From Antrodiella citrinella (taxonomy: Eukaryota > Basidiomycota > Agaricomycetes > Polyporales > Steccherinaceae), in contig SGPM01000095.1 in NCBI GenBank assembly GCA_004802725.1, forward strand, positions 21,362 to 85,361: a stretch of DNA of 64,000 bases, given 5' to 3'. Shown piece by piece: positions 45,145-56,061 of this stretch (the stretch's first letter is position 1; the number at the start of each line of letters is the position of its first letter). The translations under genes and the position numbers were made by a program. The notes beneath the pieces were generated by a model. The model was not told the origin of the DNA. It saw only the letters and a program-made list of their open reading frames with translations, and did not search any database.

Positions 45145-46413
45145 CTATCCAGCGCCTGGAGATATGAGAACCTTGTCTGGGAGTATCGACAATGAGAAGG
45201 TCCCGATAGACAACCCTGTCGGTCCACGGACCAAGACGGAACCTTCTTCGACATGTGCTCCTGCCTCCAAGCGTGTCCCGACCACAGAAGCAATTGGGAT
45301 ACACATCGTGCTTGTAGGATGCAACTTGATATGGAACGCGAGCGGTAGGTGTACTTCGGTTTGCGGACGAGCGGGAACCTTCGGTAATACGGGCTTCACG
45401 TCCACTTCGGAAAGGGTGCCTGTCATAGTCACGTCGGGACCAACTGCGTGCGAAGGACCACTGATCTTGACGGCCGGTATGAGGAAAGGATAGAGGTGCT
45501 GTCTTGAAGAGGGGATGACCGGTACTCCTTCAACATTCATGTTCTTGCTAGCAGCGACCAAGTCTCTCGTCGTGATGACAATGACAGGCGCATGTGAGAG
45601 CCTCAGTCGCTGAAATGCTGTTGCGACATGGAACAGAGGTGTGGAAACGTTAAAATCCAATGATCCTCCTCGCAATTGCTCCATAGTGAATCGATCGGTC
45701 CAATAAAACGCGTTGATAGCGTCCACCGCAATTAACCCGAGCTCTTGATCCTGCATGGCGGGGTGGTTGGCGTGATAGTGAGGTAAATTAAACAGGGAGA
45801 AGGCGAGCTGAAGCGTAGAATCTGGTCGAAAGATGTGCAGGTGGCGCATGCATCGGTCCAGAAGCACGTTTAATTGCTCGTGTGGCCCGTTTGTATCCTC
45901 TTCAGCTGCGTTCTCCAGTGAAAAGAGGTCCGATAGATGTCTCTCGAGGATACGACGGAACCGACGTATATCAAAGGTATGGTCCATATCAAAGATAGCA
46001 GCAGCCTTCCCCCAGCCATTGGACTGGGGACGTAAAGATGGGGAGACACATGTAGCGACGAGGTGGTAGACAAGATGAGATTTGCCCGACGACGAGGGAC
46101 CTTGGAGCTCGATGATGTCTCCAGGAAGAACTCCGGTGTGGGATGATGTTGGCTGTAGATGACTGTCGATGCATGGAATACCTGTGTTGCATGCAAAGGA
46201 GGCTATGAAACGCTCTTGTCAAGCCCCATGCGCATCAGTTTCAGAGTCTCGGTGAAAAGACACACCGTCCAAACGAAGAGAGGTGAGACACTGTTTTGTG
46301 AGAATGAGACATTTCTGGTACGTGTCGAAAGGTAATATACGACATACCGACTGAAGAGACTCGGATGGTATCTCTGCCAGAAGAGAGTCTGTCGTGATGG
46401 CAGGAGGATCCAT
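45145..46413 (-). CDS. XRCC2: XRCC2-like RAD51 paralog
   Basis: RecA-fold ATPase family member acting in homologous-recombination repair. Exons 46413-46348, 46290-46266 (25 bp) and 46181-45145 give 375 residues. Walker A GPSSSGKS at 58-65 is preceded by VLPGDIIELQ. FDMDHTFDIRRFRRILERHL follows, and Walker B is LGLIAVDAINAFYWTDRF at 178-195, a sequence specific to the XRCC2 branch (the human protein has a very similar SAFYWIDR). The long third exon continues into a C-terminal extension of about 120 residues with little similarity. The intron between exons 2 and 3 is the longest in the window (84 nt). Confidence 0.9.
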
Positions 46414-46622
46414 GCTGGTAGTAGTTAGACGCCCACTCTAATGTACAAAGGGTGTAAGCGCCAGGCGCATGATCATGATGAGTGCATAACAACGACCTCG
46501 CGCTCAAAGCATTGCGGGCCTTCCCTTTTCTTCTCTCTTTCCACTTCATCATCCTATACCTTCTCTATACCATCTACTCATCGTATCTGATACCCTCTTA
46601 GACGTTCCCAAAGTTTCATTAA

Positions 46623-49163
46623 ATGGCTGCCGCTGCGCCTTCGCGGGCCACCCCGCCAGCCTCGCGACGGTCCACCTCAGTCTCCAGCGCAGGCAGCCCC
46701 CCGCCTTCGTCCATTCATAAAGGTGCTACCGCTCGTTCAGCAGTCTCGCCACGTGTAGCGGCCTCATTGAGTACTCCTGCACGTCGCCCTTCGCTCAAGG
46801 GCGCGACTCCACCCATTCTGAATGGTGAGACGCGCGAAGCGCTGTCGCTCTCCCTGAAGCAGGAAACGGAGAAGAAAGAGCAGGCATGTTCCCTCCCCTT
46901 CTGTACCATATTCGACCAGTCTGGTGACCCCTATGCAGTTGCTTGTTCAATTGCAGGACAAAGAACAATCCATAACGACCCTCAAGACCGAGAATGACAA
47001 CCTCTCTTCTGCACTGCATTCCGCAGAGTCCCGTCTGGCAGAGCTATACGCGGACCAGAGTCGCATGGAGGAGGAGATGGCTGCCCGCATTGAGGTGGTA
47101 GAGAAACTACGTAACCAGGTTCGCGATTTGGAGAAGGAGAAGCGTGACGTGCAGCGCAGGTACAACGAGCAGGTAACTTCTACGGCATATTCTTCACGGG
47201 ACTTCATTGCTAATGGACTGGCAAGACTGCGACCTTTGAAGCCGAGCGACAAGCCTTCTACGACAACGAGCAGCACCTCAAGTCACGCATACAGTCTCTC
47301 TCCCAGGCCAGGAAACAACCCCTAGTACCGCTATCTCCTTCGCGTGCTTCAATTGCCGAATCTGAAACCGAGAACGAGGAGGACGAGCCTGTCGAACAAA
47401 CTTCCGATGCCAAGCAGGATATCACGGACCCAGAACAAGAACCTGCCGAGATGACTGCTCTCAAGCTCGAGCTCTCTACGCTTTCAACCTCGTACACATC
47501 CATTCAATCCACCCTACTTCTCCTTCAATCCCAGCTTGTCGATCTCAAACGCGTCAACAACGAACTACAGGAGGAGAATGAGTCATACAACATTCTTCTC
47601 AGGGAGAGGACATTGAATGGCCAGTTCGACGTCTTGAAGATGGGTGCTTCGAGTGTCGGAGATGGTTCCGACGCATCCGGAACTGAGGAAGAGGACGACG
47701 GTGACAAGAATGACGCTGAGAGCTTCAAGAGCCGGGCCACGGGACACAGCAGCACCCTCGACCGGGTGGACGAAGCCGAGGAGCATGAGCACGACGTAGG
47801 GCTTGATCCAGGCTTCGGAGAACTGTCCACCGCCGCAGGTGTTGACGCACCTGACGTGGAAGAGTCAGAAGAAATGCAAGCTCGTAATCCTCGTAGTCGT
47901 CACAGTCGCAAGCGGTCGTCCGTTTCTGCACCTCGGGGCGAGTCTTTGGCCAACCTCCCCATCACTGGTCCTGGCCTAGACCTTGCCGCCGAGTTGGGTC
48001 GTGCGGAGAATAAGGATACCTTCGACGGTCATTCAGCTTTGGAGAACGAGAGACCCGCTGCTGCCCCCAAGAACAAGAAGAAGGGTAAGAAGACTTTGGA
48101 CAGGAAGGCCTCCTCGTTGTCGGTGCACGGCCAGGAGAACACGATGAGTTTGGATGCTCTGCGTAGCGAGGTCAAAAACCTCAAAGACGCGAACAAGGCA
48201 CTGTCTTTGTACGCATCCAAAATCATCGACAGAATCATTTCTCAGGAAGGTTTTGAGCACGTACTGGCGGTTGACTACGAGAAGAGTCCAACGACACCTG
48301 CTACTGCAGGCTTCACGACCTTCAGCAATATAACCAACTCCCCTGCACCACAGCCTCCTGTGACAAAGAAGACTCGTCCCCAGTCTGCTATTTTCTCGCT
48401 AGGATCGACTACCCCCACTTTCCCCCCAATTGAACGTCTCACCACATTTGATTCTATCGCTCCCGCTCAGACTGCTTCTCCATCGAGTAACACGTCCTCC
48501 CCACCAGCCCCGTCCACATCGAGAACTCGCCGATCCATGTCCTTTGACTGGAAGACTTTCTCGATGTTCAGCGACAAGAAGGCTGAGCCATCACCCAATC
48601 TGCGACCATTGACGTTGAAAGCTGGTGCCCCAATCACGGGCGCTCGTAAGCTGGAGACCTACGAAGACGAAGAAGACCGAAGAGAACGCGAGCGTCTGCA
48701 CGCAACGATGAAACTAATGGGTATCGAGAAACCACCTTCCACGACACCGCTTGGATCTCCTTTACCACTCACATCGAAGAGTGTGTCTGCCCCTGAATCT
48801 GGTGCCGACACGCCAACAACACCTTCGACTGCTGTTGCCCCGCCTTCATCACGGTTCTCCTTCTTCCGTCGGACGAACTCAATGACTACCAACTCTGATT
48901 CCTCTTCAATCAACTCGTCTCCGAAGCCACCTCCAGCTGGCATCAACACCAATCTTACTTCGGAGGCGCTTGAGCAGGCCGAAGCGGAGGGATCTCTAGC
49001 AGCGCTGGATGCTCATGAGCGTCAGCTGAGCGTTGAGATCGCTAATGGAGGTGGAGGTGGCTTTACCGAGATATCGCGGCGGAGTGGTGATAGACGAAGC
49101 AGTAGGCGAAGCGGAAGCGGGAGCACCGTATGGAGCGCTGGCATGAGCAGAGACGATGATTGA
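46623..49163 (+). CDS. Large coiled-coil protein, conserved in fungi, function unknown
   Basis: Exons 46623-46883, 46957-47172 and 47226-49163 give 804 residues. The first 85 residues are Ser/Pro/Ala-rich. Coiled coils run at about 80-180 and 230-290 (ELSTLSTSYTSIQSTLLLLQ, then LKRVNNELQEENESYNILL), followed by an acidic Ser-rich region. A second helical block, LRSEVKNLKDANKALSLYAS plus KIIDRIISQEGFEHVLAVDY, is a highly conserved fungal signature I remember but cannot attach to a function. The C-terminal 300 residues are Ser/Thr/Pro-rich. The first intron (46884-46956) starts with GC, not GT. Possible roles are scaffold or tether. Confidence 0.85.
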
Positions 49164-49629
49164 TCTGCACCTGCATACTCCCGTCCGTTCGGAGTAGACC
49201 ACCATACCATCTCCGGGACGATCGCATTTCGGACCTGATGTCATGACCCCTTGTTACCTACAACCTTTGCTCAACCTTTTCTCAGACCGGGGATTTTCGC
49301 AACTCTATATGAACTCGTGTTATCCTATACCATGCTTACATACTTCCAGCATACCTTCCTATAGGTACATCTGTAATGTACATAATGACTGCAACAATGT
49401 ATACCCACACATCCAACTCTATACTGAGCGTGGTGCATGAAGAGACGGGATCGCAAAAGATTACATGCCTCAATCACATCTGCTCCTCCGATGCTCAGTC
49501 GATCAGGCCATTGAGATTGGCGGCAGCTCATACAAACACAGGTGGGTGGTGCAGGTGATAACAGATGATGGATTGGAAATCCGCTTGTGCAGCGGTCATG
49601 TAAACTCCAAGATCAACATGACCTAGGTC
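49164..49629. other. Intergenic between convergent genes
   Basis: 466 bp between the coiled-coil gene and SLX9 stops. AT-rich around 49300-49420. No exon seen. Confidence 0.5.
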
Positions 49630-50499
49630 CTAGGCTGACTCGGGAACTTGAGGAACTTGATGTTTTAAAAGGGTATTCTGCGCATGCGTGCGGATTGTCT
49701 CGAATGGGTTGGCAGAAAACTGCGGATTGGAACGGATGAGAGGCATGCGTAATCGTTCGGTTTGTCTGTCCGAATGGCGGTGGTGGTCGTCAGCACAAGC
49801 CGTAACTTCAACACGACCGCAAGAACTAACTTACAGTGCACGTTTTCGTTGTGCCTTGCTCAATGTAGCGCTTTTGCCCTCGCCGATTTGTCCGGAATTG
49901 TTTCTCGGTGTTTTTGCGTCTGCAGTGGATTCTGTCGGGTCGTTTGATTCACCGACGTCTGCTGTACCGTCCGCTGCTTCCATAGCAGCGATCGCATCAT
50001 GAATTTCAGCGAGCCCGCCAGCCACTTGTTCTTTCGCCTTTCGCTTCATGCGGCGTTCGTGAGATTTGGAATGCTGAGCTCGCGAAGATTCTAGACCTGA
50101 AAGAAGATGAGCAAGGCGGTATGATAAGGCGATGTGCGATACGACGCACGCTTCACAAACTCGTCGTGTTTTAACATTTGCTTTTCTTTTTTCTTCATAG
50201 TGATCACCGGTTTTGCTTCGGCTGCATCCGTTATGTCCTCGAGAATCTCATTGCCCTACTCGGACGGCGATATGTTCGTTTCTTGGTACAAACAGACCAT
50301 GAATCCCAAGACTCACAGATGCGAGGATTTGGGAACCGACATCTACATGTTCGACCTGAGAATCCACAACAGCAAGTTGTCTCTTCGACAGCGGCTTTGC
50401 AGATTGCTCATGACCGAACGACTTTCTTTTGGTTGCTTTGGGCTATGAATAGGCGTCAGGACCAGAATGTAACAGTGACGGATTTTTCAACGCTACCAT
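49630..50499 (-). CDS. SLX9: Ribosome biogenesis protein SLX9
   Basis: Slx9 is a nucleolar factor needed for 18S rRNA processing and pre-40S export. Proposed exons 50499-50497 (ATG only), 50442-50317, 50255-50150, 50096-49835 and 49765-49630 give 210 residues. Diagnostic pieces: KKEKQMLKHDEFVKRLESSR, AQHSKSHERRMKRKAKEQVA, IGEGKSATLSKAQRKRALQT, and RLRMPLIRSNPQFSANPFET plus IRTHAQNTL. These are the hallmark of SLX9/FAM207A. The first exon consisting of just the start codon is inferred: a 54-nt intron (50443-50496) joins it to PKATKRKSF, giving the usual MPK start. Other introns are 61, 53 and 69 nt. Confidence 0.87.
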
Positions 50500-50835
50500 T
50501 CGACGTACAAATAGTTTTTACAGAGCTACACAGTGGAGTGAATACGACGATCGACTGAGGAAACGATGACTCATGTGTGACCCATTGAAGATTGTTGTGA
50601 TTAGGTCAAATGCACCGCTCTTATCTCAGTAACAACTCAAGTAACAAAATTTATATCAAAACACATGTGAATCCTACTTTGCGACAAGCCCCTCTCACAC
50701 TGAGCCTAGGTGGTGTCGACGGATTTGTCTTCTGCAAGAAAAATTCCTCCGACGAGATTCGAAGAACGGTCGATTAGACATGTATATAGTAGCACTATAT
50801 AACTAACAACGCCATGGAATATTTCGATCGATTTA
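50500..50835. other. Intergenic: SLX9 promoter and pseudogene 3' end
   Basis: 336 bp, AT-rich between 50620 and 50680. Nothing further recognised. Confidence 0.5.
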
Positions 50836-52202
50836 TTACATGTAATCCTTTTCGTCCATATCGTTCAAGAACCAATTCGCCTCAGTCTTAGCTCTGACTT
50901 CCTCCTCGGGGATGTGTGTCAACACCCTCAGCTTTAGCAGCTCGGCGAGGGCCATGGCCATCTCGTAGTGTTCGTTGGACACCCAGGTCTCCGTCTCGAA
51001 ACCAACAATGCCTCGACATCCCTCAAAAATCTCATCCGCTATTTGCAGCCTTGCGCTCAGCTCCTTCGTCTTGTGTAGATCCTCGGGCTCGAACACGACT
51101 GGACACGGCACACCCTCCCCCGTAAGCCTCCCCCATATCTCCGTTGCCTCTATCAACGAAGCTTTGAGCGCGTGAGTCTCACCCTCCCATGGAGCACCGG
51201 CTTGGTCGAAAAGGCGGCGGACGAACATAGACACTGGATCCGACAACGCATCATGATGGAACTTGTTGTACTCCTGGGTGTTCTTGACGTAGTGGAAGTG
51301 GACGAGACGGCGGTGGTAGAGTCCCATCGCGTCGCTCTGCTCGGATTGGTCCAATCTGTCCACGTTCGCCGGCAGTGAAGGTGGGATGAGAGCCTGCGAG
51401 ACTGGGTCATCGTAGTTCTGCAAGCGATCTGGTATGCCAGCGAGGAGAAACGGGGGGGTAGAATCGAGGCATGTTGCCAGTCGAGCAGGCCCACGATTTC
51501 CAGTTGGTTGGAGTCTGACGAGGTCGACACGATAACGTTGCTCGGCTGGAGATCAGGATGGCGGATACGGAAATGATGGAGGGCTGGGTTCTTGGGGACG
51601 AGCGACGATGCGACGAGAAGGTAGGCTTCCACCGGCCGGAAAAGGAATCGACATCATGCGAGACTCGAGCTGAGCAGTTTGGCGCAAGACTGAAACGATA
51701 TCTGGTTCCTCCAGCTCCAGCCACACGTCGCTGAGCTTCGTACGTCTCATAAACTCCATGAAAATATACTCCGTTTTCGCAGCGTTGTCCGACGAAGAAG
51801 AGTAATCGTAGACCTCAGGAACAGGCAGCCCAGAGGAACGGAGGAAACGCATTGTGGCCACTTCACTGGCGATGGCGTAGAACTTGGGGACCGTGACGGG
51901 GTACGGGATGCGGGCTACCATCTCGAAGCCGCCATGCATAGTGATGAGGAAAGTCCGGTTGAAGCCGCCCTCGGCGAGCTTTACGAATGTGTCGATATCT
52001 TGAGGACTCCGGCCAACAGACTGCGCCGCAAGTCGACAAAGCTCATCGACGTCGAACTCACGTCTGCGTTCTGCAAGGCGAAGATCATTGTTGACGCTGA
52101 ACTTTGTGCGAGATTACGGATTAGACATATATGCAGCATGCATAAGACTCACAGCCAGCGTCCCGATGAATAGTTAAAGAGATCATCATGAGAGTCTGAC
52201 AT
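50836..52202 (-). pseudogene. Aminoglycoside-phosphotransferase-like gene, broken
   Basis: The N-terminal part is intact: exon 52202-52153, intron to 52097, then FDVDELCRLAAQSVGRSPQD, KLAEGGFNRTFLI and YIFMEFMRRTKLSDVWLEL, as in the fungal APH/choline-kinase-like family. After FPAGGS (about 51630) roughly 90 residues normally present in the family are missing, and the frame changes directly to YLLVASSLVPKNPALHHF with the catalytic RIRHPDLQPSN and LLDWQHASIL. A second frame change lies at a G7 run (51452-51458), after which LLAGIPDRLQNYDDP and the normal C-terminus (TEANWFLNDMDEKDYM, ending at 50836) resume. Two independent breaks suggest a recent pseudogene; an assembly slip at G7 could explain only the second. 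Confidence 0.8.
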
Positions 52203-52833
52203 ACTTGAGAATGCACGACGTGGCAGCTGCCAACAGGTCCGAGTGGAGTTAGAGATTGAGGAGCAAAGATATGCTGAACGCAGCGAGGAGAGAGGACGGT
52301 GCAGAGGCGGACATATTGAGACTGGTAGCAAATTGAAGACAAGCCTCGCACGTCCCAGGGAGTAGGGCATATAAATGTGTGTGGAGGGTTGAAGGAGGAT
52401 CAAAATTGAAAACAAGTCAACAAAGTAACACGAGGTTTTACAACTCGAAAGTGCCGCGTGCCGCGGCAGGGCTTGCTCGCCCTCTGCATGTCTAGTGGAG
52501 AGGTGTTTCATTTTTATTCCAGTACAGTACAAGAATCTGGCAAGCTATTTGTACATATGTACTACTTTGAGGACACAACATGATTCCGAAAATCCTAGGA
52601 TACGGAGAGTGGACAGGTACTAGCAATACAGTTATTGAGGACGCGTACAGCTTCAATCAACACTCGTGAACGTTGGGAGGAAACAAGAATGAGAGGGAGA
52701 TGAGGTCCAAAGTTTTGTACGCCCTCTCCGGGGATGGTCACTGCAATTAGCCCTCACGAAGGCAAGTTTGTACAGATGTAACAAGATGAAATAAATATGA
52801 TATGACCCTCTGTATGCTGCACTGTCTATCTGA
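52203..52833. other. Intergenic: upstream of the broken phosphotransferase and transporter 3' UTR
   Basis: 631 bp. It should contain the old promoter of the pseudogene and the 3' UTR of the transporter. No exon recognised. Confidence 0.45.
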
Positions 52834-54510
52834 TCAAGAAACATCTTCCCGTGAATCCAGCTGAACATCCTCCGACAACCGTACAGTTGCATCGCCCTCC
52901 TCGTCTAACCGCCTGCCTGAGATGACATCCTCTTCCTCTTGATTCTTCGAGTCTTCCAGGCCTACTGCCACGAAACTAAGGAGTACAATGGCAGCGCCCA
53001 AGATGACCTGGCCCGTGGTAGGTTTCTTTAGGATGAAATCTCCCAAGACCGCGAGGGGCATCGTGAGCGAAAGACCAATCGTCACGACCAGGGGTGTGGT
53101 TTTCAACATGGCAAGCACGTAAATGAAGTCACTTGATAACGTGATAGCCATCTATGATTGTGATATGAGTTGCGGCACCATAGACATGTGGGATTGTACT
53201 CACGCTGACTAGGACGCCAATTATCGAGCTGGTCTTACTTGGCAGCTCAAACGGTTCTAGGCCAGTGAGATGGAGAACGACGCCGACGGGCCACGTAAAC
53301 AGTACGCTGAACAAGCCAACAAATCCAAAGAACAACTGCATGTCGATGCGAGACTCGGACCGTATCCGAACCTTTAACAAAATAACGTAGAGGGCGTAGA
53401 AAAGAGCGGAGAGTAGGGCGAGAGAATCGCCCGTGACGTGCTTTACATCAAGAGACTTCGTGAGCGTATGAACAAGTGGTGCCCGTGAGACCAGTGATGC
53501 TGGTTGGTCTTGTTGAGAAGAGGAGTCAGAGAGAGACACCAACGTAATACCGCCGAAACTGCGGAGTGTGAGCAAGTGAAGGGCTATGCAGACTGTATTG
53601 ATAATATACCTTGTCACGACCGCGGCGATCTTCACAATAGTGAGCGTTTCGACTCGGAAGACACGTCCGATAGCTAACGTGAAGAAGCCTAAGTCGTACT
53701 AGATCAAGCAGCCGTTAATGTGCATTGGTTGTGACGAGGATCACTTACCACTCATGCTGGATAGAATTGTCGCACTAGCAACACTGGTATAGTCCAATGA
53801 TGCAGTTAACGACCAATTCGCAATGAACCATAGTATGCAGAACCACGCCGCAAGTCGTGCCGTCTCCTCCACAGTAAGAGGAGGAAGACCCTCATCCGCG
53901 GCCTTTTGTGAAGGGTCGCGTATGGTTGGCGGACTCTACAAGTGACACACGTATGCGGTATATCAGTAACAATATCGCGCGCCAACCGACAAAGGGTCAT
54001 CTCTTACCAGGGGTGTCAGAATCTCACTGACTGCAGGTTCTGTACCGAGTGCTTGATAACCCTCTCTATAATACAGTTAGCCCGCTGTTTCCTGCGTTTC
54101 GACATAGAGAGCAACGCACCTAGGAGGCAGTCCCGCATTTCCTGTCATCCACCTCCTATACGCCTTTCGAACCACATATGGAATGAGGTAAAGAGTAAAG
54201 CTGCTTGTGCACAAGTATGTGATCCTACATGAGACGCATGAGACGAAGTAGCCCACGAAAGATAGTGCATACGACCTACAAGAATGGCTTCTCAAACCCA
54301 TCATCAAATAGACCCTATAATATTGCTGTGTGAACTGTGTGTACGTTCGAGTTTTGGGGTGCATACCTGGGTCACAAAATTCGAGGAGGTCCAGAGAAAG
54401 ACCACGACGAGCAGTAGACAAACGCCGACAACGTAATCCTTGTTCTTCTGAAGCGAGGGGATACGCAGAGGGGATTTCCCTCTGGGAGAATGGTGTGATG
54501 GTTCGGACAT
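52834..54510 (-). CDS. EamA/SLC35F-type membrane transporter (YML018C/THI74-like)
   Basis: Drug/metabolite-superfamily transporter. Eight exons, 54510-54367, 54314-54280 (35 bp), 54224-54120, 54065-54008, 53935-53749, 53688-53610, 53558-53204 and 53151-52834, give 426 residues with consistent phases. About ten hydrophobic helices, starting with DYVVGVCLLLVVVFLWTSSN. Family marks: GLFDDGFEKPFLITYLCTSS, ANWSLTASLDYTSVASATIL, SGFFTLAIGRVFRVETLT, FGGITLVSL, and SSDFIYVLAMLKTTPLVVTI with GLSLTMPLA. Yeast YML018C is vacuolar and its relative Thi74 is linked to thiamine response; the substrate here is unknown. The acidic C-terminal tail lies after the last helix. Confidence 0.88.
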
Positions 54511-56061
54511 GGCAAAGTCTTGAGGCACCTAGCCTTCGGGGAACGCAACTCGCCAGTAGCGACTCTGAGTAAAATCTGGCGGTGGCGGCGACAATCGCAT
54601 TGAACGGAACGAGGAACAGGTAGATTGCAACAAGCGCCCGCTCTATAGCACGACAGAGCACGACACTACACCGATCACTCTTACATAAACACAGCCGGAT
54701 ATGGTAATCAGTTCATGTGGCAAGTACGCCGCGGGTCTGTGCACTGCTTGAAAACCACAACCACAGTCCTTCCACCGCGCCACAGCGACCATTGTCTGCA
54801 TCTGACAAGATAAAATGTCCGTTCTTTTCGCAGCTTTCATTTCATTCATTCTTCTGTGCTTGCCAGACATCCAGTGGCTGCCGGGATCCGATTCAGAGTT
54901 GTACGAGAGTCAACGCCCGCACTCTCTATCATTGTTGGATCACCATTATCCTCCGCGTTACATATCACTGCGAACTGCATCGTACCGAAACCTTGCAATC
55001 ATCTCCATGATGTCGCGATGGCAGTTGAATCCACATCACGTTCACTGAGGACAGCGCCAGACAATCACGCCGCCGCGTCCGTCGCTTCTATCTGGCTTCC
55101 ACCATCACCTTACTCAACCTCCGACGAGGACCTCGTTCTGTGGACATTGGATTCGATGGAGCTGATTCGCGACGACTAGGGGGTATGTGTTCTGCGTCGA
55201 AGTTATGATGCCTCTCTGCATTATTCAAGAGAGAATGACTCTCGGAGTGTCCGGATTGGGCAGTTACGACGCCGCTAAGTGGCGTGTGTGCATTTGCGAG
55301 TTGCCACTACATACGACATATCGACGCGAGCGGTCAAGATAACTGCACAACGAAACAGTTGGTGTCCAAGGGTTTTTGACCCGCTCGGGGTTTGCGCTCG
55401 CCGTTGGTCTGGGCAGCGGGGGGGGACATATGGGCAGGCAGTGTGCGCGTTCCGCAGGACACGGGTGGAAGGGGGACACTTTCCCATCTCTGTTCACGTC
55501 GCCCTTCGTCTGACTCCGCCTTATCAGCGTCTCTCCGGAGGCTCACTCTCAAATCTCGTGCCTGTATCATTCTACACAAGCCACTCCAGTGAGTTATGTC
55601 CGATTCTCTCTGACCCTGGTTCGGAGAAGTCACATCATAGCTCACACTGTCCTTTTTCCGGCCAATTCTGAATTGATTGTATGTACAATTACATCCCCAC
55701 CTAGATTGATTTGGCGCACCTCGTGTCCGTTTCGCGCCCGTGCTGAGACTCTTGAGAGGGCCTTGCTCGTGGCAGATACGATTGATGGGCTCAAGATGGA
55801 GTTTGATCTAGCTCTTTTGGTCTTTGTGTGGGTAGAGGCAGTTCTTCAAATGAGATTTCACGGCCCGCCTGCGCTTTTCTTGGAGTCTGTTTACTGAGCA
55901 TGAAGGCTATACTGACCTGATCCTAGCCGCCGTTTGAGCTTGACAACCGAATGTCATCGTTGTCCATTCGCTGACTAGACGGATGTATATAAGGTATGCG
56001 CTTTTCATGGGATCTACTTCACTTCCCCCGCGGCCCTCCTCCGTCCCTCCCTCCGCCCCCC
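54511..56061. other. Long intergenic region upstream of adenylating enzyme 2
   Basis: 1.55 kb holding two divergent promoters. No convincing exon. A TATATAA element lies at 55986-55992 and a G/C-rich stretch with a G8 run occurs near 55420-55428. Confidence 0.45.
55986..55992 (+). promoter_or_regulatory. TATA box of adenylating enzyme 2
   Basis: TATATAA in the context GGATGTATATAAGGTA, 76 bp before ATG 56062. The flanks match the TATA region of the paralog at 42857. Confidence 0.6.
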
